DNA of 64,000 nucleotides. Origin: Acidobacteriaceae bacterium (lineage in GTDB: Bacteria; Acidobacteriota; Terriglobia; Terriglobales; Acidobacteriaceae). Below the pieces are notes generated by a model. That model had not been told where the DNA came from. It did no database searches and saw only the letters and a program-made list of their open reading frames with translations. The stretch covers positions 63,285 to 127,284 of the forward strand of contig PLHW01000066.1 in NCBI GenBank assembly GCA_003139095.1. Reading direction: 5' to 3'. Shown here one piece after another: positions 24,824 to 35,361 of the stretch; the first letter of the stretch is position 1, and each line of letters starts with the position of its first letter. The position numbers were made by a program, and so were the translations under genes.

Positions 24824-27800
24824 CTAGAAGTTCACGCGGATACCAAGCTGGGCGGCGAAGGGGATGCCGACGGTCGTGCCGGGGCCGAAGAAGTCTCCGA
24901 GTGCGCCTTCGGGGATTTCAAGCTGCTTCAGGCTGGTGATGGGCACGCAGTTGGGATTGCAAATGCCAACGACGTTATTGGGATTCTTGGGATCGGTTTC
25001 GACGCCGGGAATCTGCACGATGTTTACGGCGAAGTTGGCGCCGGGGTTATTGCGGTTGAAGATGTTGAAGAACTCGGCGAAGGGATAAAGCTGCCAGCGC
25101 TCGTTGAGCTTGATGGGACGGGCGACGCGGAGGTCGGACTGAATATAAGGAGTGCCGCGGAATTCGTCGAGGCTGGTGTAGACACCGTTCACATAGATGC
25201 GGCCGCTGTTGTCGGCGGTGGTGATGGTGATGGGACGGGCGCTCTCGAGCTGATTGATCGTGCTCAACTCGATGCCGCCGGGAATGTGGAAAGTACCGGC
25301 GAAGACGAAGCGGTGGCGAACGTCTTCGCCGGAAGGGCCGTAGTCGCCGGGTCCAAAGGCGCTCAGAGTTCCCGCGTTGGCGAACCCACTCGGCACCTGG
25401 CAGACGCCATCGACGTAGTCGAAAAGTTCTCCCAGCACGCAACCCCAGGTCTGCGCTTTGGAGAAGGTGTAGTTTGCAACCAGGCTAAAGCGGCTCATAC
25501 TGCCCTGGAGGTGCAGCATGAGGCCGTTGTAGCTGGAGCGATTGTCGGCCTCAAAGATATTGACGTTGGGCACAAACGCGAGTTGATCGGCCGTGTCAGA
25601 GGCGGGAATGAGCGGGGAGGTTAAGGTCGAGCCGCTGGCGTAGGGGAAGGCGCGGTATCCGTGATTGCCTTGCTCGTGGACATAGTCGGCGCTGGCGAGC
25701 CAACGTTCGTTGAAAGCGTGCTGAACGCCGACCGTGGTGTGAACGGCGTAGGGCGTTTTGTAATCGGAGCCGATGAGGTTGCCGGTTGCGAGGGCGCCGC
25801 CTTGCAGACAGCCGGGGCCCACTAGCGCGAAGGAGCCGGGCGCGCCTGTAAGGGAGCAGGTTCCGGTGGTGAAGTTGGTGTTGTTGACGCCTTGAAATGC
25901 GGTCGCCCAACCATTCTGCGCAAGATCGTCATAGTACAAGCCGAAGCCGGCGCGAATGACGGTTTTCTCGCTGCTGCCGGGAGAGTACGCGATGCCGAGG
26001 CGAGGCGCGATTTGCTTGCGATAATCCTGCGGCACGCTGGGCACGATAGGAATTCCAAGCGCCAGCAAGGTTTGATAGGCGGAGTTATCGGCTTCGCTCC
26101 GGCCGGAGCCAGTCATCAGTCCCCAGGTGGACTGATAGCGCAGGCCGTAGTTGACGGTCAGATGGTGAGATACGCGCCAGGAGTCCTCGCCGTAGAAAGC
26201 CAGCCTTTGGATGTTCTGGGAAAAGCTGCCGTCGCCGGCGGAACTGTAGCCGCAAGTCGAGCCATCGGAAGCGGTAAAGCCAATGCACTGCGGGGTGAAG
26301 GTTCCGAACACGCCCGGGTTTTGCACATAGTAGGTTGGGTTGTTGACGTATTGAGCAAGAGTCTCAGCAGTGGACGCAAAGGAGCCACCGAGCACGGGTT
26401 CATGAATAAGGTTGACGCCAAACTTAAGGGCGTGCGCGCCGAGCACATGGCTTATGTCGTAGCGGACCTGGTATTTGTCCTGGTTGCGGAGGTCGGGGAA
26501 AAGCGTGATGGGAGTGGCAAACTGGTTGTCGCCAAAGGTTTCAAAGCCGGAGATGGTCAATGCGGTGGAACTGAAGGGAAAGGCCAGCGCAAAGCCCAGG
26601 TCCGAGTTGCGGGTTTGCGTAAGGTGCAGCAAACTCGCGTCAAGCACCAAAGTTCCAACCCAGGTGGGACTGAAGCTGTAGGTGTTGCTGAGCGCGACAT
26701 TCCAGTAATTGTTATGCGTGATGAGGCCAGTCGAAGGCAGCGTGCCCTGCTGGACCAAGGCATTGTGGGTGAGGTAACTATCGCCGGAAGTACGCAGGAA
26801 CCAGTTCGACTTGGAAGACTGCGCCCAGTCAAAACGCATCGAGCCGATGTAATCGCGGAAGGGGATGGGAACCGTGGCGGGAACGGCAATGGACGGAATG
26901 CCCGTGATCAAGCCGTCGGATGCCAATTGGGCGAGCGCGTCAAACTGCGTAATACTGTTGGGACTGTAAGCGATGCTCGCATTCTCATGAACATGCTCGA
27001 AGGAAGTGAAGAACCATACTTTGTTCTTTGCGATGGGGCCGCCGAGGGTTGCGACATAGTTCTGACGCGAGAAAGGCTGCTTGGGATTGTTGACGCAGAC
27101 ACCATCGGTGCAGGTCTGGGCGGGATTTTCGATGGGGAAGCGCGCGTTGAGCGACGCGTCACGCTCATAGAAGGCGCCGTCGCCATGCCAATCGTTGGTG
27201 CCGTGTTTGGTGGTGATGACGACGGAACCGGCGGTCGTCCAACCGCTTTCGGCGTCCTCGTTGGAGGTGCGCACGGCGAACTCCTGAATGCCATCGGGTG
27301 AAAAGTTCTGGAGGAACCCGCCAATCCAGTCGTCGGAGTTATCGGCGCCATCGACGGAGAGTTCGTTGTTCAAACCGGAGCTCCCGCCGGTGGAGACGGC
27401 TGTGATGCGCGCTTTAGTCGGGTCGGAAGGCTCGACCGGTTCGGTTCCCGGGACGAGATAAGCGATGTTGGCAAAGCTGCGGGCCGGGAGCGGCAGATCT
27501 TCCAGATCGCGGCTGCCCACCACGCCTCCGCGCACGGCACTCGAAGTATCTGTGATTTCGGTCGTGATTGAGGAAGAAGTTCCCTCCACGTTTACCGTCT
27601 GCTGGCCGCCTGCCGGCTTGAGAGTGATGGTGACATCGCGGACGACGCTGACTTCGACGTTGACGTCGGCGGCGGCTTCGGCAAAGCCTTTTGCGCCCAC
27701 GATCATGTGGTAGGTTCCCGGGATCAGGCCCTCGATCCGGAATTCTCCGCGGGCGTCCGCGATTCCGTCACGAACAATGGAAGATCCCGACGCCCGCACG

Positions 27801-27967
27801 GTAATGCGGGCGGCGGCAACGCGGGCGCCGGAGCTGTCCTGGACTTCACCGCGCAGAGCGCCGTTGGGATTCTGGGCGAACACGGTGGCGGCGAGCGATA
27901 CGAATGCGAGGACGAGGACGGACGGGAGCAACCAGCGCGACGCGCGCGCCGATCGAAGTGCAGTCAT
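24824..27967 (-). CDS. Oar-like TonB-dependent receptor with carboxypeptidase-regulatory domain
   Basis: The product is about 1047 residues. A signal peptide (about 1-31, ending ATVFAQ) is followed by a carboxypeptidase-regulatory-like beta domain (about 34-115: GALRGEVQDSSGARVAAARI, GEFRIEGLIPGTYHMIVGAK), a TonB plug (IAYLVPGTEP, NNELSVDGADNSDDW, QEFAVRTSNEDAE) and a long outer-membrane beta-barrel ending in GIRVNF, a typical C-terminal beta-signal. Large families of such Oar-type receptors are characteristic of Acidobacteriota and probably take up oligosaccharides, peptides or other large nutrients. The start is the ATG at 27967 behind GGAAGG; a TTG two codons upstream is less likely. No plug-specific ligand can be assigned. 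Confidence 0.93.
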   Translation of the reverse strand: MTALRSARASRWLLPSVLVLAFVSLAATVFAQNPNGALRGEVQDSSGARVAAARITVRASGSSIVRDGIADARGEFRIEGLIPGTYHMIVGAKGFAEAAADVNVEVSVVRDVTITLKPAGGQQTVNVEGTSSSITTEITDTSSAVRGGVVGSRDLEDLPLPARSFANIAYLVPGTEPVEPSDPTKARITAVSTGGSSGLNNELSVDGADNSDDWIGGFLQNFSPDGIQEFAVRTSNEDAESGWTTAGSVVITTKHGTNDWHGDGAFYERDASLNARFPIENPAQTCTDGVCVNNPKQPFSRQNYVATLGGPIAKNKVWFFTSFEHVHENASIAYSPNSITQFDALAQLASDGLITGIPSIAVPATVPIPFRDYIGSMRFDWAQSSKSNWFLRTSGDSYLTHNALVQQGTLPSTGLITHNNYWNVALSNTYSFSPTWVGTLVLDASLLHLTQTRNSDLGFALAFPFSSTALTISGFETFGDNQFATPITLFPDLRNQDKYQVRYDISHVLGAHALKFGVNLIHEPVLGGSFASTAETLAQYVNNPTYYVQNPGVFGTFTPQCIGFTASDGSTCGYSSAGDGSFSQNIQRLAFYGEDSWRVSHHLTVNYGLRYQSTWGLMTGSGRSEADNSAYQTLLALGIPIVPSVPQDYRKQIAPRLGIAYSPGSSEKTVIRAGFGLYYDDLAQNGWATAFQGVNNTNFTTGTCSLTGAPGSFALVGPGCLQGGALATGNLIGSDYKTPYAVHTTVGVQHAFNERWLASADYVHEQGNHGYRAFPYASGSTLTSPLIPASDTADQLAFVPNVNIFEADNRSSYNGLMLHLQGSMSRFSLVANYTFSKAQTWGCVLGELFDYVDGVCQVPSGFANAGTLSAFGPGDYGPSGEDVRHRFVFAGTFHIPGGIELSTINQLESARPITITTADNSGRIYVNGVYTSLDEFRGTPYIQSDLRVARPIKLNERWQLYPFAEFFNIFNRNNPGANFAVNIVQIPGVETDPKNPNNVVGICNPNCVPITSLKQLEIPEGALGDFFGPGTTVGIPFAAQLGIRVNF

Positions 27968-28169
27968 AATCAAGACCTTCCTGCGAAAACAGAAATTGCC
28001 GCTGATAGCAAAATTACGACGGGTGGAAATCGCGGTAGCGGCGAGCGGACTAGCCCGCAGAAAGGATAGAGGGGCGGGGGGACTTACTACCAGACATAGT
28101 GGAGCGGTTTTGTAGGGAGATTTCAGTCTGGATTTGGGGGAAATGCAGAAATAATGCGGGTTTTGGGGG

Positions 28170-29105
28170 CTAACGCACGAGCCACTCGGTCAGCTCGTGC
28201 GTGAACGCGAGGACCGGGCCGTAGGCAAAGAAGGCGCAACAGGCCGCAACGATCATGGGCGGGAGGGCAATCCAGCGCGGGATAGGACGCTCGTGGGCTT
28301 TGCTGGCCTCATCCCAGGCGAGCAGGCGTGCGACGCGGGCGCGGATGGATCCGCTGACGAACCCGACGGTGCAGGCGGGAGCCGCTTCGACGGGAACGAG
28401 GCGCGAAAGCTTAACCAGGGCGGAGGCGAGGTCGAGGGCCTCACAGCGGGTGGAGACGGCGGCATCGTCGGCGGCAAGCTCGGCGGACTGAGACCACACG
28501 GCTTCGAGCTTGGACAAGCCGGGGAACGGAGCGAAGCGGAAGAAGAGCTTTTTAAGGTTGTCCCAGGAGCGGATGTGGGCGAGTTCGTGTTTGAGGGCAA
28601 CGCGCAACTCATCGTGAGCGAGCAGGGAGGCCGCGGAGTCGGAGATAAGGACGCGCGGCTCGCGCATGCCGATGAGCGTGAGCGGCGGAGCGGCGCAACG
28701 GGAGCGGAGTGTGGCGGCAGGCTCACCGGTATCGAATGGTCTGGCGCCTTCCAGCCAGCGCGCGACGATGCGCGAGGTGCGAAGTTGCGCGGCGATGACG
28801 CGGTAAGAGCCGTAGGCAAGCAGCGCGAGGGCGGCAACTCCGAGGGCGGAGGTCGCCGTGCCCATGCCTTCGTCGACGGCGCGCGGCTCGAGAATTTGAA
28901 ACGAGGGGATGACGAACGCGGCAGTAATAAAGATGGAAGCGAATAACGGAAGGACGCGGAGCGCGAAGAGCAGGTCGGCGACGCTTTGCTCGGCGGCGTG
29001 CAGAAGGCGCAGCCAGCGCCACGAAACCGCGACGACCGACGACAACAGGCAATAGAGCAGCACGAAGAACGTAAGCGAGACGGCAATGCCGCGCAACGCG
29101 AACAT
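28170..29105 (-). CDS. M56 family (BlaR1-type) membrane metallopeptidase
   Basis: The 311-residue integral membrane protein has TM helices near 8-28, 50-70, 85-103 and 285-305 and a cytosolic zinc-peptidase site HELAH (173-177) in LRVALKHELAHIRSWDN, with AELAADDAAV supplying the third-ligand region. This is the BlaR1/MecR1 peptidase module without a C-terminal penicillin-binding sensor. It probably cleaves or activates the BlaI-like repressor encoded just upstream, whose TAA stop overlaps the ATG here by one base. The inducing signal is unknown; the missing sensor argues against simple beta-lactam sensing. Confidence 0.9.
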   Translation of the reverse strand: MFALRGIAVSLTFFVLLYCLLSSVVAVSWRWLRLLHAAEQSVADLLFALRVLPLFASIFITAAFVIPSFQILEPRAVDEGMGTATSALGVAALALLAYGSYRVIAAQLRTSRIVARWLEGARPFDTGEPAATLRSRCAAPPLTLIGMREPRVLISDSAASLLAHDELRVALKHELAHIRSWDNLKKLFFRFAPFPGLSKLEAVWSQSAELAADDAAVSTRCEALDLASALVKLSRLVPVEAAPACTVGFVSGSIRARVARLLAWDEASKAHERPIPRWIALPPMIVAACCAFFAYGPVLAFTHELTEWLVR

Positions 29106-29575
29106 TATTTTCGCTCCCTGGTCCTTGAGGTCGGTTTGGAAGCGGGGGCGGCGACGGAGTCGGCGGCCTTCAATTCGCGGCGCTTGCGCTCGATCAGAAG
29201 CTGCATTTCATCGAGCAACTGCGCGTCGTGCGCGCTCAACGCCTCGACGAGGTACGAGAGCGGCAGGGACGAAGTGTCGTTCGAGGCCATCAACTGGCGA
29301 ATGCCGTCGAGCGCGGCGCCGCGCTGCAACTCTTCCGAAGTGATGCGCGGGGTGTAGCGAAAGGCGCGGCCTTCCGCCACGCGGTCAAGGATGCCTTTTT
29401 TGTAGAGGCGATCCATGGTGGTCATGACGGTGGTATAGGCCTGATGGAGATGGGCGTCGGAGAGCATCTCGCGAACGGTCGCGCTGCCGCGCGTCCAGAG
29501 CTCGCGCAGAAGCTGCTGCTCAAATGGCCCCAGTTGGGGAGTGGATATGGATCCGAAGATGGAAAATTGTCTCAT
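29105..29575 (-). CDS. BlaI/MecI/CopY family winged-helix repressor
   Basis: The 156-residue protein opens with LGPFEQQLLRELWTRGSATV and has the recognition-helix segment HQAYTTVMTTMDRLYKKGIL followed by the wing AEGRAFRYTPRI, then a helical dimerisation region. The C-terminal tail beyond about residue 130 is basic and unconserved. It should repress its own operon until proteolysed through the downstream M56 peptidase, to which it is translationally coupled. No convincing TACA/TGTA dyad operator was found in the 164 bases upstream. Confidence 0.92.
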   Translation of the reverse strand: MRQFSIFGSISTPQLGPFEQQLLRELWTRGSATVREMLSDAHLHQAYTTVMTTMDRLYKKGILDRVAEGRAFRYTPRITSEELQRGAALDGIRQLMASNDTSSLPLSYLVEALSAHDAQLLDEMQLLIERKRRELKAADSVAAPASKPTSRTRERK

Positions 29576-29738
29576 TACTTATCAGCGCAAGATGAAAACC
29601 AGTTGCGGCCTTTCGTTTAACGGGGCGCGGGGGATGCCTGTCTCAGAAATATATCATTGTCGGGAGGGTTGGGTTCGGGGAAATTTTGGGGTGGCAAAAA
29701 GTTTGCATAGCAGCTGTCAGCCCCAAAGAGCGCCCCGC

Positions 29739-31163
29739 CTAGCGGGCAGCGGTTACAGGGAGGATCTCTTCTACGTCGATTTTGGTGGGGTATTTTCCGG
29801 TGTAGCAGGCAGAACAATACGTCGTGCTCTCGCCGTCGCCGCAGGCTTTTTTCAGACCTTCTAAAGAAAGATAAGCGAGCGAGTCGGCGCCGATAAACTG
29901 GCGGATTTCTTCGATCGACTTGTTAGCGGCGATCAATTCGCGGCGCGAGGGCGTGTCGACTCCGTAATAGCAGGGCGCGATCGTGGGCGGACAGGAGATG
30001 CGCATGTGCACCTGGCTGGCGCCGGCATGGCGGATCATGCGCACGATTTTGCGGCTGGTAGTGCCGCGGACGATGGAGTCGTCGACGAGAATGACGCGCT
30101 TGCCATCGAGCAGGCTGTGCACGGCGTTGAGCTTGAGCTTGACGCCGAAGTCGCGAACGGATTGCTCCGGCTCAATGAAAGTGCGGCCGATGTAGTGATT
30201 GCGAATGAGGCCGAGGCGGAACGGAATGCCGCTCTCGGCGGCGTATCCGATGGCGGCGGTGTTGCCGGAGTCGGGCACGGGCACGACGATGTCGGCGTCG
30301 ACGGGCGCTTCGCGAGCAAGTTGGCGGCCCATGTTGTCGCGGCTCAGATCGACGGAGCGGCCGAAGATGACGCTATCCGGACGCGAAAAATAAACCTGCT
30401 CGAAGATGCAGCTGGAGAGCGCGGGCGAGGGCGCGTAGAAGCGCGAGCTGATGCCTTCGGGGCCGACTATGACGAGTTCGCCGGGTTTTACGTCGCGCTC
30501 GTAGACGGCGCCGATGAGATCGAAGGCGCAGGTTTCGGAGGCGAAGACGACGGTATCCTTTTTCTCGCCGGTGGTGGCGGGGATGCGGCCCATGGCGAGC
30601 GGGCGGAAGCCGCGCGGATCGCGGGCGGCAAAGATTCGATCGCGGCTGATCATGACGAGCGAGAACGCGCCTTCGACGCGGCGGAGCGAGTCGGCGATGG
30701 CGTCGGGGAGAGTTTCTTCGCGCGAGAGAGCGATGAGGTGAACCAGAACTTCCGTGTCGCTGTTCGTCTGGAAAATTGAACCTTGGCCCTCGAGCTTGGC
30801 GCGAATGGCGCCCGCGTTGACGAGGTTGCCGTTGTGCGCGATGGCGATGGCGCCCTTGTTGGACTGCACCATGATGGGTTGGGCGTTGAGCAGCGCGGAG
30901 TCTCCGGCGGTGGAATAACGGGTGTGGCCGATGGCGAGAATGCCGCGGAGAGAAGCGAGAACCTGCCCGCCGAAAATGTCGGCGACCAGCCCCATCGCCT
31001 TGTGCTGGCGCAGGTGCTCGCCGTCGGAGGTGACGATGCCGGCGGATTCCTGTCCGCGATGCTGGAGAGCGTGGAGGCCGAGGTAGGCGAGTTTCTCCGC
31101 CTCAGGGTGAGCGTGAATGGCTACCACGCCGCATTCGTCGCGAAATTTGTCGGAGGTCGGCAT
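29739..31163 (-). CDS. purF: Amidophosphoribosyltransferase
   Basis: The 474-residue enzyme makes phosphoribosylamine from PRPP and glutamine, the first step of purine synthesis. A ten-residue propeptide precedes the N-terminal nucleophile Cys11 (DECGVVA), as in the Bacillus-type enzyme. The PRPP loop is VILVDDSIVRGTTSRKIVRM, and cysteines in SCPPTIAPCYYGVD, CGDGESTTYCSACYTGKYP fit an Fe-S cluster. purL lies 37 bases upstream on the same strand, separated by a heptad repeat, so the two form a purine unit. Confidence 0.96.
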   Translation of the reverse strand: MPTSDKFRDECGVVAIHAHPEAEKLAYLGLHALQHRGQESAGIVTSDGEHLRQHKAMGLVADIFGGQVLASLRGILAIGHTRYSTAGDSALLNAQPIMVQSNKGAIAIAHNGNLVNAGAIRAKLEGQGSIFQTNSDTEVLVHLIALSREETLPDAIADSLRRVEGAFSLVMISRDRIFAARDPRGFRPLAMGRIPATTGEKKDTVVFASETCAFDLIGAVYERDVKPGELVIVGPEGISSRFYAPSPALSSCIFEQVYFSRPDSVIFGRSVDLSRDNMGRQLAREAPVDADIVVPVPDSGNTAAIGYAAESGIPFRLGLIRNHYIGRTFIEPEQSVRDFGVKLKLNAVHSLLDGKRVILVDDSIVRGTTSRKIVRMIRHAGASQVHMRISCPPTIAPCYYGVDTPSRRELIAANKSIEEIRQFIGADSLAYLSLEGLKKACGDGESTTYCSACYTGKYPTKIDVEEILPVTAAR

Positions 31164-31204
31164 TGTCGTTGGTCGCTGGTCGTTCGTCGTCGGTCGTTCG
31201 CTAC
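31160..31204. repeat. GGTCGTTCGTCG-type heptad repeat
   Basis: GTCGTTGGTCGCTGGTCGTTC and similar words, a 7-bp-period array (complement of CGAACGACCAACGA), fill the space between purL and purF and run into the purL stop codon at 31201-31203. Confidence 0.8.
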
Positions 31205-33519
31205 TCGCTTACTTCCGTTCGCAGGGCTTTCTCTAGTGCGCCTTCGTAGGCTGCTTGCAATTCTTCCAGGCTGGCCGAGACTGCTGGCTGGCCGTCGATC
31301 ATCATCTGGGCGCGGCTGCCGCCGGTTTCGCCGAGGACATCGGCGGAAATCTCGAAATCGGCCGCCACTTGTTTGATTCGCACCAGGTGCGCCGGGTCGC
31401 AACTTAGCACGACGCGGCTGGCGTCTTCGCCAAACAAGCGGAATTCGAGGGGGAGATTGCGGGCGGGCAAATTGACTTTGAAGCCGATGCGCGCGGGCAA
31501 GGCGCATTCTACCAGCGCGACAGCGAGGCCGCCATCGGCACAATCGTGCGCGGACTCGACGAGGCCGGTCTGGATGAGCGAGATGAGCGCGCGCTGAAGG
31601 GTCGCTTCCTTTTCAATGTCGAGTTCCGGCGGATAGCCCCAGACGGCGCCGAGAATTTCTTTGGCGTACTCGGAGGAACCAAATTCGGAGATGGCATCGA
31701 CGGCGTCGCCGTGGGAATTGGCGCGGAGAAGCACGATGGTGCGGGCGGGCTGCGCGAAGTGCATTTTCGCGGCCTTGTGAACGTCATCGAGAATGCCGAC
31801 GACGCCGACGACCGGCGTGGGATAAACGCCTTCGCCGAGGGTTTCGTTGTAGAAGCTCACGTTCCCGCCTGTGATGGGCGTGTCGAGTTCCTCGCAGGCG
31901 CGGGTCATGCCGTCAATGACCTGCGAAAACTGCCACATGATGTGCGGCTTCTCGGGATTGCCGAAGTTGAGGCAGTTGGTGGCGCCGATGGGAGTGGCTC
32001 CGGCGCAGGCTACTTTGCGGGCGGCTTCGGCGACCGCGTGCATCGCCCCGAGGCGTGGATCGAGATAACACCAGCGTCCATTGCCGTCGAGCGACATGGC
32101 GAGGCCGCGCTTTGAACCCTTAATGCGGATGACGCCGGCGTCGCCAGCGCCGGGCGCTTCGACGGTGTTGGTCTGCACCATGTGATCGTATTGCTGCCAC
32201 ACCCAGCGCTTGGAGCAGATATTAGGGCTGGCGAGCAACTGCTTGAGTTGGGCGGTAAGGTCGCCTGCCGTCGCAAGCTGAATGTGCTCGGGCATCTCGC
32301 GATCGATGGGCGGTTCCCAGCGCGCGAGGGGCCGCTTGTAGACGGGCGCGTCGTCGGTGAGCGCGGCGTTGGGAATTTCAGCGACCACTTCGCCGTGCTG
32401 GAGCACGCGCATTTTGGCATCGCGCGTGACGCGGCCGACTTCGACGGCATCCAGTCCCCACTTTTCGAAAACGCGGAAGACCTCGGCTTCGCGGCCTTTC
32501 TGCGCGACGAGCAACATGCGCTCCTGCGACTCGCTGAGCATGATCTCGTAGGGAGTCATGTGGGTTTCGCGCTGCGGGACGCGGTCGAGTTCGATTTCGA
32601 TGCCGGTGCCGCCGCGCGCGCCCATCTCGCAAGTGGAGCAGGTGAGGCCGGCAGCGCCCATATCCTGAATGCCAACGATAGCGCCGGTCTGCATGGCTTC
32701 AAGGCAGGCTTCGAGGAGAAGTTTCTCGAGGAAGGGGTCGCCGACCTGCACGTTGGGGCGCTTGGCCTCGGAGCCTTCGCTGAATTCTTCGCTGGCCATG
32801 GTCGCGCCGTGAATACCGTCGCGTCCGGTTTTTGCGCCGACGTAGATGACGGGATTGCCCTCGCCGGCGGCGCGCGCGTAGAAAATCTGATCGCGGCGCA
32901 CGAGTCCGAGGGCAAAGGCATTGACGAGGGGATTGCCGGAGTAGCACGGCTCAAACTTGACCTCCCCGCCAAGGTTGGGAACTCCGAAGCAGTTGCCGTA
33001 GGAGGCGACGCCGCTGACCACGCCCTCCATGACGGAGTGATTTTTGTGAATCTCGGCGCGCGTGGGCAGGGATTGTGTAGCGCGAGCGCCCTCGCCCGCT
33101 TGAATCGGCCCAAAGCGCAGAGAGTCCATCACCGCGACCGGCCGCGCGCCCATGGTGAAGATGTCGCGCAGGATGCCGCCGACTCCGGTAGCCGCGCCTT
33201 GAAATGGCTCGATGAAGGAAGGATGGTTGTGCGATTCAATCTTGAAAGCGCACGCCCAGCCGTCGCCGATGTCGACAATTCCGGCGTTTTCTCCGGGGCC
33301 CTGCAATACTAACTTGCTGCGCGTGGGCAGACGCTTGAGGTGGACGCGCGAGGATTTGTAGGAGCAGTGCTCGCTCCACATGACGCTGAAGATGCCAAGT
33401 TCGGTGATGGTCGGCTCGCGCCCGCCCAGCAGCTGCTTGATTTTTTCGAATTCGTCCGGCGTCAGGCCGTGCTCCCGGATCAGCTCAGGTGTAATAGAAG
33501 AAATCGCGGCGGTCGTCAT
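31201..33519 (-). CDS. purL: Phosphoribosylformylglycinamidine synthase subunit II
   Basis: The 772-residue enzyme is the small (Bacillus-type) PurL that works with PurS and PurQ. Motifs include [54 protein letters not shown] and the second AIRS-like half with [16 protein letters not shown] and [11 protein letters not shown]. It converts FGAR to FGAM using ATP and ammonia from PurQ. PurS and PurQ are not in the window. It is divergent from the glycosyltransferase gene. Confidence 0.96.
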   Translation of the reverse strand: MTTAAISSITPELIREHGLTPDEFEKIKQLLGGREPTITELGIFSVMWSEHCSYKSSRVHLKRLPTRSKLVLQGPGENAGIVDIGDGWACAFKIESHNHPSFIEPFQGAATGVGGILRDIFTMGARPVAVMDSLRFGPIQAGEGARATQSLPTRAEIHKNHSVMEGVVSGVASYGNCFGVPNLGGEVKFEPCYSGNPLVNAFALGLVRRDQIFYARAAGEGNPVIYVGAKTGRDGIHGATMASEEFSEGSEAKRPNVQVGDPFLEKLLLEACLEAMQTGAIVGIQDMGAAGLTCSTCEMGARGGTGIEIELDRVPQRETHMTPYEIMLSESQERMLLVAQKGREAEVFRVFEKWGLDAVEVGRVTRDAKMRVLQHGEVVAEIPNAALTDDAPVYKRPLARWEPPIDREMPEHIQLATAGDLTAQLKQLLASPNICSKRWVWQQYDHMVQTNTVEAPGAGDAGVIRIKGSKRGLAMSLDGNGRWCYLDPRLGAMHAVAEAARKVACAGATPIGATNCLNFGNPEKPHIMWQFSQVIDGMTRACEELDTPITGGNVSFYNETLGEGVYPTPVVGVVGILDDVHKAAKMHFAQPARTIVLLRANSHGDAVDAISEFGSSEYAKEILGAVWGYPPELDIEKEATLQRALISLIQTGLVESAHDCADGGLAVALVECALPARIGFKVNLPARNLPLEFRLFGEDASRVVLSCDPAHLVRIKQVAADFEISADVLGETGGSRAQMMIDGQPAVSASLEELQAAYEGALEKALRTEVSE

Positions 33520-33719
33520 GGCGGGGAATCTCTATTGTCGCATCTTGCGACGCTTTTTACATGCGAAACCTTTGCCCGTCGGGCAAGGTATATTTCTGTC
33601 GTGGGATCGAGCTGGCAATCTGTGGGAAATCGAACATTTCGGGGGAAATCGGGGATGGCGGGCTGCGCGCTAGCTTCAGCTCAACGCCTGGTCACTGCCG
33701 ATTCGGGGGAACTTTCACT

Positions 33720-35291
33720 ATGAGCAGCGCAACGACGGAATTGCGCGCAGCGACGCGCGATCGATTTGAGGCGGATGGAATGGCGATAGTTTGGGCGCTT
33801 GCCATCGCCACGTTCCTGCTGCACGTAATCTGCAACAACCGCTACGGATATTTCCGCGACGAGTTCGATTACATCATTTGCGGGCGCCACCTGGCGTGGG
33901 GCTATGTGGATCAGCCGCCGCTGCTGCCGGTGTTGAGCCGGATATGTCTGGCGATTTTCGGCGACTCGTTGCGCAGCGTGCGCCTGCTGCCGGCGCTCTC
34001 AAGTGCAGCGTTAGTCGCGCTGACGGGCATGATCACGCGCGAACTGGGCGGCAAGCCGTTTGCCGTCGTGTTGAGCGCCGTGACCGTGGTGATTGCGCCA
34101 ATTTATTTATCAGGCGGAAGTTTGCTGACGGCGAATTGTGATCTGGAAGTGCTGCTGTGGATGGGATGCGTTTATTTCGCGATTCTCGCGGTGAAGCGCG
34201 AGGAGCCGCGATACTGGCTGTGGTTCGGAGTGGTCGCCGGAATTGGGTTGGAGGAAAAATATTCGATTCTGGTGCTGGGCTTTGCGGTGGTGGTTGGCCT
34301 CCTGCTGACGCGGCAGAGACCGTCTCTGGTCAACAAATGGATGTGGCTGGGCGGGCTGGCCGCGCTGCTGATATTTCTGCCGAACCTCCTGTGGAACATT
34401 CACCACGGCTTTCCCTTCGTGCAATTGATGCACAACATCAGGACGGAAGGGCGGGATGTGGTGCTGACGCCGTGGCAATATTTTTCGCAGCAGATTCTTC
34501 TTCTTTATCCAGGGTCGTCGTTCATCTGGATCACGGGAATTGCCGCATTTTTTGTGGCGCGGCGCTTCCGGCCCTACCGATTTCTGGGATGGGCATACAT
34601 CGTCGGCTTTGCGGTGTTCGTCATTCTCAAGGGGAAAAATTATTATCTCGCTCCCATTTATCCCGTGTACCTGGCGGCGGGATGCGTGCTGATTGACGAC
34701 GGCATCGAGCGCATCCGTCAGCGCTGGCTGAAGCCGGTGCTGCTCGCGATTTTGCTGGCGGGAGGCGCGGTGTTCGCGCCGCTGGCGATGCCGATTTTGC
34801 CGATACAGACGTTCATTCCCTACATGAATTGGCTGCCAATTAAGATTCCGCGCAGCGAGCACAGCCATGAGCGCGTGGCGCTACCGCAGCATTATGCGGA
34901 CCAGTTTGGCTGGAACGAGATTGTGCAGAAGACGGCGGAGGTGTGGAAGACGATTCCGCCGGATGAGCGAAAAGACTGCGGAATTTTTGGGCAGGACTAT
35001 GGGCAGGCGGGAGCGATCGATTTTCTCGGGCCGCAGTATGGATTGCCCCCCGCGCTGAGCGGGCATCAGAGCTGGTGGCTGTGGGGACCGCGCGGATACT
35101 CGGGCAATTGTCTGATCGTGCTGGACGATTCGCGAGAGCGGCTGGAGCAGCTTTTTGAGCACGTCGAATATGTGGGCGACTCGCCGCGCAATCCTTATGC
35201 GCTGGAGAATGAGCTGTCGTTCTACGTTTGCCGGGGCGCGAAGTTCGGATCGCTCGACGAGTTGTGGCCGAGGATCAAGCACTGGAACTGA
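33720..35291 (+). CDS. ArnT/PMT-type membrane glycosyltransferase (family 39)
   Basis: From the ATG at 33720 the product has 523 residues. It shows the acidic first loop typical of GT-C polyprenyl-phosphate-sugar transferases (GYFRDEFDYIICGRHLAWGY followed by VDQPPLLPVL), then about ten transmembrane helices with LEEKYSILVLGFAVVVGLLL and KGKNYYLAPIYPVYLAAG, and a soluble C-terminal domain. It should transfer a sugar from a lipid carrier to a protein or lipid on the periplasmic side; the acceptor is unknown. The 53-residue extension to 33561 is unconserved and rejected. Confidence 0.88.
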   Translation: MSSATTELRAATRDRFEADGMAIVWALAIATFLLHVICNNRYGYFRDEFDYIICGRHLAWGYVDQPPLLPVLSRICLAIFGDSLRSVRLLPALSSAALVALTGMITRELGGKPFAVVLSAVTVVIAPIYLSGGSLLTANCDLEVLLWMGCVYFAILAVKREEPRYWLWFGVVAGIGLEEKYSILVLGFAVVVGLLLTRQRPSLVNKWMWLGGLAALLIFLPNLLWNIHHGFPFVQLMHNIRTEGRDVVLTPWQYFSQQILLLYPGSSFIWITGIAAFFVARRFRPYRFLGWAYIVGFAVFVILKGKNYYLAPIYPVYLAAGCVLIDDGIERIRQRWLKPVLLAILLAGGAVFAPLAMPILPIQTFIPYMNWLPIKIPRSEHSHERVALPQHYADQFGWNEIVQKTAEVWKTIPPDERKDCGIFGQDYGQAGAIDFLGPQYGLPPALSGHQSWWLWGPRGYSGNCLIVLDDSRERLEQLFEHVEYVGDSPRNPYALENELSFYVCRGAKFGSLDELWPRIKHWN

Positions 35292-35361
35292 AGTCCGCAG
35301 GCACAGATTCGAGTCGAAGGAGGCAGAGGGGCGTCCTCCTTGCACGTCTATACTGAGGGCG

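Noticed and set aside
25892-27301. 469-residue plus-strand frame opposite the TonB-dependent receptor
   Set aside because: It is an antisense shadow; the minus-strand protein has a signal peptide, regulatory domain, plug and barrel.
29576-29738. BlaI operator upstream of the BlaI-like gene
   Set aside because: No TACA/TGTA dyad with suitable spacing was found, so none is claimed.
32182-33312. 376-residue plus-strand frame opposite purL
   Set aside because: PurL is complete on the minus strand; the frame has no start signal and no domain.
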